From positions 1 to 23,798 of the forward strand of contig JBGPSQ010000019.1 of NCBI GenBank assembly GCA_041490205.1: DNA of 23,798 nt, given 5' to 3'. This stretch comes from DATDDB01 sp041490205 (GTDB lineage Bacteria; Pseudomonadota; Gammaproteobacteria; Burkholderiales; Gallionellaceae). Under the pieces are notes generated by a model that saw only the letters and a list, made by a program, of their open reading frames with translations, was not told where the DNA came from and did not search any database. The position numbers and the translations under genes were made by a program. Numbering within the stretch: the first letter of the stretch is position 1; the number at the start of each line of letters is the position of its first letter. Positions 6,844 to 14,232 of the stretch are shown piece after piece.

Positions 6844-8487
6844 CTATTTTGCGCGCTTGGGGTCGCCTGACACCAGACAAGCCGCCAACATTCCCAGTTT
6901 GCAGCCTTTCTTCATCTGCACCGCAGCCTGCTCTCCTTGATGCAACGCCATCAGTGACAGCCCCTTTATAAAATAATTCTTCGCATCATCCGATTTAAGC
7001 GCGATTGCCGCATCGATCTGCTCTATCGCCTCCTGGTAACGCCCCGCTTTATAATAAGCCAAGCCCAATTGATAACGCACCGGTGCAAGCTGCGGGCTGA
7101 TAGCGACTGCCCGCTGAAAATCGGCGATTGCCGCATCCCATTTATTTGCAGCTGCCTCTGCCTGTCCACGGTTATAAAAAATCCGGTCTGCTCCCGCCAC
7201 ATGCTCATCCGGCAATAACAAGACCGCGTCATTCCACAAACGGTAGCCGTCGGCAAACACCCACAGACGATTCGCCGCCAGCGGCACCAGCAACAATACC
7301 GCCAGCCCCAGCGCAAGAAATGTCTTCCTGCCCGGCAAATTGGCCAGCAGCAGCGGAATAAACAACATGAATCCCGGCATCCACAAATAGCTGCGGTAGA
7401 GCACGAAGGGTTCCTGTACGCGTATGCTGGAAAATTCCAGCACAAACTGCAACCACGGATACAACAAGGCCAGCCCGGCCAAGGCTGCCCAGCGCGGGCG
7501 CAGCAGCAGCCACACGCCCAGCGCGCCGTATCCCAGAAAGCCTGCCGCGCCCAGCAAGCCCCGCCACGACAGCCATGAAGTAACAAAGGGTTCGCGCATG
7601 TCCATCGACATCCATGCCGGATTGGGCAATATCCACAACAGCAGGTATTTGAAGAACAATCCCGCCTGCGTCAGGGCGCTCAACAGCTGCAGCTTGGGCG
7701 TGCTCTCGATGACACCTTCCTGCCTGAATAATTCGGCCGCCATCGCCTCATAAGGCGTGCCGAAAACGCCTTCGGCGCGCAAACTGATCAAGAAGCCAAT
7801 GGCGGAAAATACAGCCCAGGCCAGCAACAATGAACGGGGGTTTGCCCGAATCTGCGCACGAAACACGACTGTCTCCGCCGCCAGCACCAATAGCGTCATC
7901 ACGCTATGTTCTTTGGAGAAAACCGCCATGAAATAGGCCGCCGCCGCCAGCACCAGCCAGCGCGCCCGGCCGGTGAACAAGGCGCGCAGATAGGCAAATT
8001 GCATCAACAGCGCAAAGAATGTCGCCATCAGGATGCTGCGCTGCATCACATAGCCCGCGGCATAAACAGCCACCGGGTGGAGCGCAAATATCAGCGCGCC
8101 GAAACACGCGCCCCAGGCAATGATACCGGGATTTTTATTGCCGGCATTGATGCTGCCCGCCAGCAGGCGCAGCAGATAAAACAGCAGGATGACGTTGGCA
8201 ATATGCACCAGCATATTGCCCAGGTGGTAGAAATGGGGCGCCCCCTCTCCGAAAATGGCATATGTCCAGCCCAGGCTGGCATAAGGAAACCAGCGCAAAT
8301 CGAAATGAAATCCCGAATGCGCATACAGTTTCGAAGCGTCTAAAAAGAAAAAATTCCAGTCGTCGAAAAAAAACGGGCTGCCCAGAAAAGGCAAGTAAAG
8401 GAGAGCCGGCAAGGCGAACAGCAGGTATAGCCAGCCCCGGTCATGCTTATAAAAAGATGCGGATACTCTTGCCAGGAAGCTCATCAT
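6844..8487 (-). CDS. Polytopic GT-C-like membrane protein with TPR tail (candidate pilin glycosyltransferase)
   Basis: About 547 residues. The N-terminal three quarters contain roughly ten hydrophobic helices. The first periplasmic loop has F-F-F-D-D-W-N (Asp pair at about 42-43), the acidic motif placement of GT-C glycosyltransferases such as ArnT/PMT and the TPR-bearing TMTC proteins. Three TPRs follow (about 438-525), and the protein ends in a basic tail. It directly follows the pilin gene on the same strand, the usual site of pilin-modifying enzymes (TfpO/TfpW type), so pilin O-glycosylation is a reasonable inference. I prefer the ATG at 8487 (or 8484) to an upstream in-frame TTG at 8496 that lies in the terminator T-tract. 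Only a weak GAGAG ribosome site is seen. The gene appears somewhat AT-richer than its neighbours. Confidence 0.75.
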   Translation of the reverse strand: MMSFLARVSASFYKHDRGWLYLLFALPALLYLPFLGSPFFFDDWNFFFLDASKLYAHSGFHFDLRWFPYASLGWTYAIFGEGAPHFYHLGNMLVHIANVILLFYLLRLLAGSINAGNKNPGIIAWGACFGALIFALHPVAVYAAGYVMQRSILMATFFALLMQFAYLRALFTGRARWLVLAAAAYFMAVFSKEHSVMTLLVLAAETVVFRAQIRANPRSLLLAWAVFSAIGFLISLRAEGVFGTPYEAMAAELFRQEGVIESTPKLQLLSALTQAGLFFKYLLLWILPNPAWMSMDMREPFVTSWLSWRGLLGAAGFLGYGALGVWLLLRPRWAALAGLALLYPWLQFVLEFSSIRVQEPFVLYRSYLWMPGFMLFIPLLLANLPGRKTFLALGLAVLLLVPLAANRLWVFADGYRLWNDAVLLLPDEHVAGADRIFYNRGQAEAAANKWDAAIADFQRAVAISPQLAPVRYQLGLAYYKAGRYQEAIEQIDAAIALKSDDAKNYFIKGLSLMALHQGEQAAVQMKKGCKLGMLAACLVSGDPKRAK

Positions 8488-8494
8488 AACTCTC

Positions 8495-8524
8495 AAAAAA
8501 AAACCCCTCTTCCGAGGGGTTTTC
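8495..8524 (-). terminator. Rho-independent terminator after the pilin gene
   Basis: On the minus strand, AACCCCTC-GGAA-GAGGGGTT forms an 8-bp stem with a 4-base loop, followed at once by a run of nine or more T. It starts about 16 bp after the pilin stop and its T-run ends about 8 bp before the glycosyltransferase ATG. It should cap abundant pilin mRNA and leave the glycosyltransferase to read-through or to its own promoter. Confidence 0.9.
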
Positions 8525-8539
8525 GTGAAAACCAGCCGA

Positions 8540-9085
8540 TTAGCAGTTGAAGAAGTTCTTCACTTGCTTATCCACGGATGTGGAAGCTGTACCGGCAACA
8601 CCAGCGTTACCAAAAGTGCATGTGCCCGCCCATGTAAAGGCAGTAGAAGATGCTGCAGGCACCAGTTTCAGATCAACGCCGTCAACCGTCAGAACCCTGA
8701 TCTTGTCCAAACGCAGGGTCAAAGAGGTATTGACCGGTGTGCCGTCGGTTGAAACGTAAACCATCTGCAAGGAGTTCGTAGGCAGAGTGGGATATGTGCT
8801 GAAGCCAATCGAATTCCAGATGTCCGCAGGGTTAACGTTGTTATCAGCCGTGCCAGACAGCGCTGTCGTTACGGTATTAGCGGCCGAGACAGGGAAGCTG
8901 CCGTTGTTTTGGTAATACTGAGCCAGCGCCATCTTGGTGGAATCCATGGAAGAAGCCACGGTCGACAGCTTGGATTTGACGATGTAATCCTGATAGGCAG
9001 GGATTGCCACTGCGGCCAGAATACCGATGATCGCAACCACGATCATCAATTCAATCAGCGTAAAGCCTTTTTGAATTTGTTTCAT
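8540..9085 (-). CDS. pilA: Type IV major pilin (PilA-like prepilin)
   Basis: 181-residue prepilin. A short basic leader M-K-Q-I-Q-K-G7 is followed by the class IVa sequence F8-T-L-I-E12-L-M-I-V-V, with the prepilin peptidase site between G7 and F8 and the conserved Glu5 of the mature protein. The hydrophobic N-terminal helix runs to about residue 30, then a globular domain rich in Thr/Ser. Cys156 and Cys181 (the last residue) should form the disulfide-bonded D-region. The ATG at 9085 has an excellent AAGGAG ribosome site 8 bp upstream; an upstream in-frame start (9121) would add a non-pilin leader and is rejected. A sigma-54 promoter lies upstream and a strong terminator downstream. No other pilus assembly gene is adjacent except the orphan ATPase further upstream. 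Confidence 0.96.
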   Translation of the reverse strand: MKQIQKGFTLIELMIVVAIIGILAAVAIPAYQDYIVKSKLSTVASSMDSTKMALAQYYQNNGSFPVSAANTVTTALSGTADNNVNPADIWNSIGFSTYPTLPTNSLQMVYVSTDGTPVNTSLTLRLDKIRVLTVDGVDLKLVPAASSTAFTWAGTCTFGNAGVAGTASTSVDKQVKNFFNC

Positions 9086-9140
9086 GTTAGTGCTCCTTGA
9101 GAGTGTTTGAATTTTACACACACTGTGTGCGCTTAATTAT

Positions 9141-9158
9141 ATGCAGGATTCGTGCCAA
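9141..9158 (-). promoter_or_regulatory. Sigma-54 (RpoN) promoter of the pilin gene
   Basis: Minus-strand sequence TTGGCACGAATCCTGCAT matches the -24/-12 consensus TGGCACG-N4-TTGCA, with the GG and GC dinucleotides separated by exactly 10 bases. The predicted start is near 9131, giving a leader of about 45 bases that contains the AAGGAG site. Pilin genes in several proteobacteria are RpoN/PilR-dependent (established). The upstream bases 9160-9297 are AT-rich in part and could hold activator sites, but I cannot define one. Confidence 0.8.
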
Positions 9159-9297
9159 CCTCAAGCCATTCTGCTCGTGCCACATATTTTCCCTTTAAAA
9201 CATACCATTTCAAAATTATCTGGAATCTGTAACTCTGTATATTTCTTGCATTTCGCCCTCCCATTGCTCGAGCGCGTCACTCGACTGACAATTTTCG

Positions 9298-10935
9298 TCA
9301 CTTCGGAGGGGTGTAACCCGGGATTTTGCTCTCGTCCACCTTATCCCGCTGCTCCGGATCGAGAAACCGCTGGGCATAGTCGAGATAGACTTTTTCGCGC
9401 ACGAAGACGTCGAACAAGTCCGGGTCGACATGTCCGCCCAGCTTGAGTTTTCCCAGAATTTCCAGCGATTCGGTGAGGGTTTTCCCCTTTTTGTAGGGGC
9501 GGTCGCGGGCAGTGAGCGCCTCGAATATGTAGGCGATGCCCATCACCCGGGCCTGTACCGACATTTGATCTCGCGTGAGCCCCCTGGGGTAGCCCTTGCC
9601 GTCCATGCGCTCATGATGCCCGCCCGCGTATTCCGGCACGTTCTTGAGGTGCTTGGGCCAGGGCAGGGATTCCAGCATCTTGATGGTGAGCACGATGTGG
9701 TTGTTGATTTCCTGGCGCTCTTTCGCAGTCAGCGTGCCAAACGGTATGGTGAGGTTTTCCAACTCGTCCGCGCTCAGGAAATCGGCCTCTACGCCCACCG
9801 GGTTGCGCCAGCGGTATGCCGCGATGCGGCGCACGCGCTCCTGGTCGGCCTCAGCCATTTTCTCGGAGCCGATGTTGCTGCGGCGCAGGAATTCGCGGTC
9901 GTCGTCCAGTTGCTTAACGCGCGCATCGAATTGGGTGCGCGCGGCTTCATTCCCCCCTGCCCGCAGCATTTCGATCTCGGCGTCGCGCTTGAGCAGTTCG
10001 AAGCGCGTATCCACTAGGCTGATGCGGTCGAACAGGGTTTGCAGCTTGGTGGCCTTGTCCACCACGTGCACCGGAGTGGTGACCTTGCCGCAATCGTGCA
10101 GCATGCCCGCTATCTTGAGCTCGTAACGGTCCTTTTCGGTCATCACGAAATCCTTGAGCGGCCCGGCATGGGTGCGGGTCACCGCGTCGGCCAGCATCAT
10201 GGTCAGCAACGGCACGCGCTCGCAATGCCCGCCTGTGTAGGGCGATTTTTCGTCTATCGCGGTGTTGATCAGGTTGACGAACGATTCGAACAGCGCTTCC
10301 ATCTGCTGGATCAGCCGCCGGTTGGTGAGCGCCACGGCGGCCTGCGACGCCAGCGATTCCACCAGGTGCTGGTCGGCGAGGGAGAAGGCCACGATATTCC
10401 CGCCCGGGCGCTCCATGGCATTGATGAGTTGCAGCACGCCGATGATTTCGTTTTCGTGATTTTTCATCGGCACGGTGAGGAACGACGTGGAGCGGTAGCC
10501 GGTGCGCTGGTCGAATTTCTGGGTGCCGGAGAAATCGAAACCTGCCGTCGCATAGGCATCGGCGATGTTCACCGTGGTATCGCTCAGCGCAACGTAAGCC
10601 ACCACCATGGTATTGTTTTCGCGACCCGCGTCATCCCTGAGCCGGATCGGCGGGAACGTGATGGGAACGCCGGTGGTGCCGCCCATGGCGATACCCAGCG
10701 AATCGGTGCGCATGATCTCGAACTTGAGCGCCTGCCCCTCGTTCACCATCAGGTAGAGCGTGCCCGCATCGGCGTTGGTGATGCGCTTGGCGGCCACCAG
10801 GATGGTTTCCAGCAGACGGTTGATGTCGCGCTCGCTGGAAAGCGCGACGCCGATGTCATTGAGTTCGTCCAGACGGCGCAGCAGATCGCCATTCGATCCT
10901 GCTTCCGCTTCAGCTTGCGAGAGGTTTTGCGGCAT
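9298..10935 (-). CDS. GAF-HD-GYP cyclic-di-GMP phosphodiesterase
   Basis: 545-residue cytoplasmic protein. A GAF domain covers about residues 38-205 and an HD-GYP domain about 220-510. HD-GYP motifs seen: G-G-H237-C-E-R, the HD pair H280-D281-C-G-K, N-N-H413, H440-H441-E-R-M-D-G-K-G-Y-P450 and DRPYKKGK. HD-GYP enzymes hydrolyse c-di-GMP to pGpG/GMP with a bi- or trinuclear metal site. The HD and HHE motifs are about 160 residues apart, well beyond the usual 60 or so, because of a charged helical insert (about 296-400). ATG 10935 has a strong GGAGG site. It is the last gene of the minus-strand cluster, 49 bp after the ATPase gene. The GAF ligand is unknown. Confidence 0.95.
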   Translation of the reverse strand: MPQNLSQAEAEAGSNGDLLRRLDELNDIGVALSSERDINRLLETILVAAKRITNADAGTLYLMVNEGQALKFEIMRTDSLGIAMGGTTGVPITFPPIRLRDDAGRENNTMVVAYVALSDTTVNIADAYATAGFDFSGTQKFDQRTGYRSTSFLTVPMKNHENEIIGVLQLINAMERPGGNIVAFSLADQHLVESLASQAAVALTNRRLIQQMEALFESFVNLINTAIDEKSPYTGGHCERVPLLTMMLADAVTRTHAGPLKDFVMTEKDRYELKIAGMLHDCGKVTTPVHVVDKATKLQTLFDRISLVDTRFELLKRDAEIEMLRAGGNEAARTQFDARVKQLDDDREFLRRSNIGSEKMAEADQERVRRIAAYRWRNPVGVEADFLSADELENLTIPFGTLTAKERQEINNHIVLTIKMLESLPWPKHLKNVPEYAGGHHERMDGKGYPRGLTRDQMSVQARVMGIAYIFEALTARDRPYKKGKTLTESLEILGKLKLGGHVDPDLFDVFVREKVYLDYAQRFLDPEQRDKVDESKIPGYTPPK

Positions 10936-10984
10936 GTTTCCTCCGGCCCTTATACGTTCCCTGACGTTGTTTGATTCCGGCGCG

Positions 10985-13393
10985 CTACTTGATACAAACC
11001 GCGCGTACTTGGTGAATGTCGGTGATGCCCTGCAGCACTTTTTCGATTCCGTCCTGCTTCAGGGTGCGCATCCCCTCGTCCAGCGCAATCGCAAACAGCG
11101 TCGCGACGCGCTCGCCTTCCTGGATGGCCTTCTTCAGCGCGTCGGTTGCGATCAGCAATTCATGCAGGCCGACACGCCCGCGGTAGCCGGTATTGCCGCA
11201 TTTTTCGCAGCCCACCTTTTCAAACAGCATGATCTGGCCCTTGTTGTCCTTGTCGCCGAAATCGGTCGTCCACTCGGTATAGAGGTTTTTGAATGCGGTG
11301 GCAGGGTCTTTTTTCCAGGACTCGGTAGACTTCAGTTCCTCGGCATATTCGCTGAGCAGCGCCTTGAGTTCCTCCTGGGTGGCGGGATGCGAGCGCTTGC
11401 AGTCCTTGCACAGGCGCTTGGCCAGGCGCTGAGCCAGGATGCCCAGCAGCGCATCGGCGAAGTTGAACGGGTCCATGCCCATGTCCAGCAAGCGGATGAT
11501 GGATTCCGGCGCGCTGTTGGTGTGCAGGGTGGCGAACACCAGGTGGCCGGTAAGCGAGGCCTCAATGCCGGTGGATACGGTTTCCTTGTCGCGCATTTCG
11601 CCAACCATGATCACGTCCGGGTCGGCGCGCAGGAAGGCGCGCATGATCGTGGCGAAATCCAGCCCGGCCTTCTTGTTCACCTGCACCTGGCGCAGGCCCT
11701 TCTGCGTGATTTCCACCGGGTCTTCCGCCGTCCATATCTTGGTGTCGGGGGTGTTGATGAATTTCAGGATGGAGTGCAGCGTGGTGGTCTTGCCGGAACC
11801 GGTCGGGCCGCACACGAAAAACAGGCCATACGGCTTGCTGACGGTCTTCTTGATCAGCTCCGCGTTGCGCTTGGAGAATCCCATCTGGTCGATGGGAATG
11901 GGCTCGCCGGAAGCCAGGATACGCATCACGATGTCTTCCACGCCGCCCTGCGAAGGGATGGTCGCCACGCGCAACTCGATGTCGAGGGGGCCGAATTTCT
12001 TGAACTTGATCTTGCCGTCCTGCGGCTTGCGCTTTTCGGAAATATCGAGGTCGCACATGATTTTCAGGCGCGTGACCAGCGCGTTGCGGTAGCTGGCCGG
12101 GACTTCGATGTAGTTCATCAGGCTGCCGTCCTTGCGCAGACGGATGCCGGTCTTGGCCTTGCCGGGCAGGGGCTCGATATGGATGTCGGATGCGCCCATC
12201 TTGTAGGCGTCGATGATGATCTTGTTTACCAGCTTGACCAGTTCGTTGTCCGCTGCCGCGCTGACATCGTCCTGCCCCAAATCGAGGGCGGCGGCATCTT
12301 CATCTTCCCGCTCCATATCGCCGAGCAGGCCTTCCATCGAGACCTCTTCGCCCCCGGCGCCCATCATCATCGTATCCCCGCCGCCGCCGTAGAAGGCGTC
12401 CAGCGTTTGCTTGAACTCGCGGTTCGAGCAAACCTTGAATACCAGGCGGTTCCTTGGGAAGATGTTGTTCACCACGCGCGAGGCCTGGATCCGTTCCGGG
12501 TCGGTGGAGAGGATGACCAGCCCTTGCGGAGTTTCCTCGATCGGTATCCAGTGGCTGCTGGTGACGTATTCGCGCCGCAGGTTCTTGAGCAGGTCGGCGG
12601 GCTTGATGCGGTCGGACTTGAACGGCTCGTAGGGCACGCCGAAAAAGCGCGACAGCGCCTGGCCGATGGCCTCCGGCTTGACCTGGAATTCCTCGGTCAG
12701 CACCACTTCCAGATCCTTGTTCTGGCGCCGCGCCTGGCGCGTGGCCAGGTCGAACTCGGCGGCGGAGATGACGCCGTCGGTCACCAGGTGGTCGTACTTG
12801 GTCTTGGTGGCCGACATCTGCTGGCGCTGGCGCAGCGCCACCGCCAGGTTTTGCGCCAGTTCGCGCACGCCGTTTTCCACCATCGGCGGGAACGGCTGGC
12901 CGAGCTTGTTGTTGATGAGCTGGATCACCCCGACCAGTTCGCCTGCCTGATCGATAATGGGTGCCACCAGCATCTGTTTGGTGCGGTAGCCGGTGCGCTT
13001 GTCCACGTCCTGCAGGAAGCGCAGCTGCGGGCTGTGCGTGATCAGCTCCTTGTCGTCATAGACGTCCTTCAGGTTGAGCAGCTTCTTGTTCAGGGCGGCA
13101 TGCCCGGCAATGCTCTGCTCGGCGATGGGCAGCTTGAGCTCCTTGAACGAATTCAGCCCGGTCTTGACCTTGGAAACCAGCATCGCCTTGTCGTCGCTCA
13201 CCGAGTAGATGGTGAGCCGGTCGGCATTGAACAAGGCACAGATGTCCTTGCTGATCTCCATCATGATCTCGTCCATGTTGCTGGCGGCGTGTATCTTGTT
13301 GGTGACCAGGCCGAGATTCTTGGTGAATTGCAGGTGCGCGGCCATATCGTTCGGATTGGCCGCGCCTTGATTAGCTGTCATTACTGTACTCAT
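10985..13393 (-). CDS. GspE/PilB-family secretion ATPase with N-terminal GAF domain
   Basis: 802 residues. An N-terminal GAF domain (about 28-190) is followed by a T2SSE_N/MshEN-like domain (about 200-335) without the usual R-L-G starts, an acidic linker (350-378), and the ATPase core: Asp box T-A-E-D-P-V-E (555-561), Walker A G529-P-T-G-S-G-K-T536, Walker B-like D-P-D-V-I-M-V-G-E-M-R (591-601) and His box. The zinc tetracysteine is C662-x2-C665 and C729-x2-C732, with an unusually long 63-residue spacer. Such ATPases power pilin polymerisation or type II secretion from the inner-membrane face. No cognate pilC/gspF or other assembly gene is adjacent. ATG 13393 has a GGAG site. A GAF domain fused to this ATPase, next to an HD-GYP gene, suggests control by a small ligand. 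Confidence 0.93.
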   Translation of the reverse strand: MSTVMTANQGAANPNDMAAHLQFTKNLGLVTNKIHAASNMDEIMMEISKDICALFNADRLTIYSVSDDKAMLVSKVKTGLNSFKELKLPIAEQSIAGHAALNKKLLNLKDVYDDKELITHSPQLRFLQDVDKRTGYRTKQMLVAPIIDQAGELVGVIQLINNKLGQPFPPMVENGVRELAQNLAVALRQRQQMSATKTKYDHLVTDGVISAAEFDLATRQARRQNKDLEVVLTEEFQVKPEAIGQALSRFFGVPYEPFKSDRIKPADLLKNLRREYVTSSHWIPIEETPQGLVILSTDPERIQASRVVNNIFPRNRLVFKVCSNREFKQTLDAFYGGGGDTMMMGAGGEEVSMEGLLGDMEREDEDAAALDLGQDDVSAAADNELVKLVNKIIIDAYKMGASDIHIEPLPGKAKTGIRLRKDGSLMNYIEVPASYRNALVTRLKIMCDLDISEKRKPQDGKIKFKKFGPLDIELRVATIPSQGGVEDIVMRILASGEPIPIDQMGFSKRNAELIKKTVSKPYGLFFVCGPTGSGKTTTLHSILKFINTPDTKIWTAEDPVEITQKGLRQVQVNKKAGLDFATIMRAFLRADPDVIMVGEMRDKETVSTGIEASLTGHLVFATLHTNSAPESIIRLLDMGMDPFNFADALLGILAQRLAKRLCKDCKRSHPATQEELKALLSEYAEELKSTESWKKDPATAFKNLYTEWTTDFGDKDNKGQIMLFEKVGCEKCGNTGYRGRVGLHELLIATDALKKAIQEGERVATLFAIALDEGMRTLKQDGIEKVLQGITDIHQVRAVCIK

Positions 13394-13447
13394 GTTTACG
13401 CTCCAGCTTCTATTCCTGCTTTAACTGCAATTTTCCCACCGTCCGCC

Positions 13448-14212
13448 TTAAAAGTCGAATTCCTGACCGTTTCGCAACATCGCAGGGGTGGCGCCGCGCA
13501 CGCACTCGCCCACTTCCCGCATGATCAGTTCGGCCTCTCCCGGCTTGAGATGGGTAATATAAATTTCCGGTTTCAGTTTCAGCTTGGCCAGCTCGCCGGC
13601 CAGCATGGACGGACACAAATGCTTGGACAGCACGGCCAGCTCCATTTCCCCATTGGAAAATGCGGTCTCGATGATCAGGTAACGCAGATTGCCGATGCGG
13701 TTGACCTCTTCCCACAGCGCGCTCTGGACAGTGGTGTCGCCGCTGAAAACCAGGCTCGCACGGCCGCTGTCCAGCCGGAAACCCACGGCCGGCACTGTGT
13801 GGTTGGCCGACAGGGCGGTGATCCTGCGCCCGCCGATTTCCACCGTTTGCCCCACTTCCATTGCCTGGAAGCGCATGTAGGGGTGATGCTCGTTGGGAAT
13901 CTGGGTAAAGTCAGGCCATAATTTCCAGTTGAACAGGTGCTGCCGCAGTATCCCTATCGTCTCGGAGGTGGCGTGGATGGTCAAAGGCTTGTCGCGCATC
14001 GGGTTGACCGTGTCCACCAGCAGCGGGATGAAGCCGACGTGATCCAGGTGCGCATGCGTGACGAAAATGTGGTCGATGGCAGAAAGTTCGTCCAGGCTCA
14101 GATCTCCCACGCCCGTGCCGGCGTCTATCAACACGTCGCGGTCCAGCAGCATCGAGGTGGTGCGCAAATTGCTGCTGATGCCGCCGCTGCATCCGAGGAT
14201 TCTCAGTTTCAT
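13448..14212 (-). CDS. Metallo-beta-lactamase-fold hydrolase, candidate class II cyclic-nucleotide phosphodiesterase
   Basis: 254-residue soluble protein with the MBL metal motif T-H53-A-H55-L-D57-H58 and later putative ligands in S-A-N-H (about 137), F-S-G-D-T-T (about 158) and I-T-H-L-K-P-G (about 220). The overall pattern (N-terminal L-G-C-S-G-G, VTHAHLDH, C-terminal ITHLKPGE) resembles class II 3',5'-cAMP phosphodiesterases (CpdP/PDE1 group) and related MBL hydrolases. It lies 20 bp after the adenylate cyclase gene in the same direction, which supports cAMP breakdown, but other MBL substrates are possible. The ribosome site before ATG 14212 is weak (GGA), consistent with translation coupled to the cyclase. 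Confidence 0.8.
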   Translation of the reverse strand: MKLRILGCSGGISSNLRTTSMLLDRDVLIDAGTGVGDLSLDELSAIDHIFVTHAHLDHVGFIPLLVDTVNPMRDKPLTIHATSETIGILRQHLFNWKLWPDFTQIPNEHHPYMRFQAMEVGQTVEIGGRRITALSANHTVPAVGFRLDSGRASLVFSGDTTVQSALWEEVNRIGNLRYLIIETAFSNGEMELAVLSKHLCPSMLAGELAKLKLKPEIYITHLKPGEAELIMREVGECVRGATPAMLRNGQEFDF

Positions 14213-14232
14213 TGGCTAGTTTCCATAAGCGC

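Noticed and set aside
6810..6870. Terminator between the converging M48 and membrane-protein genes
   Set aside because: GACCCC and GGGGTC could pair, but with a long loop and no T-run; evidence is too weak to call.
8488..8496. TTG at 8496 as the start of the GT-C-like membrane protein
   Set aside because: It lies at the end of the terminator T-run without a ribosome site. ATG at 8487 or 8484 is more likely.
9086..9121. Pilin start 12 codons upstream
   Set aside because: Would place a non-pilin leader before the classic prepilin leader. AAGGAG points to ATG 9085.
10760..13921. Very long plus-strand open frame (1053 codons)
   Set aside because: It runs antisense to the GAF-ATPase, part of the HD-GYP and the MBL gene, which all have clear domains and ribosome sites. 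Low-complexity His/Gly/Ala/Leu composition is typical of a GC-rich shadow frame.
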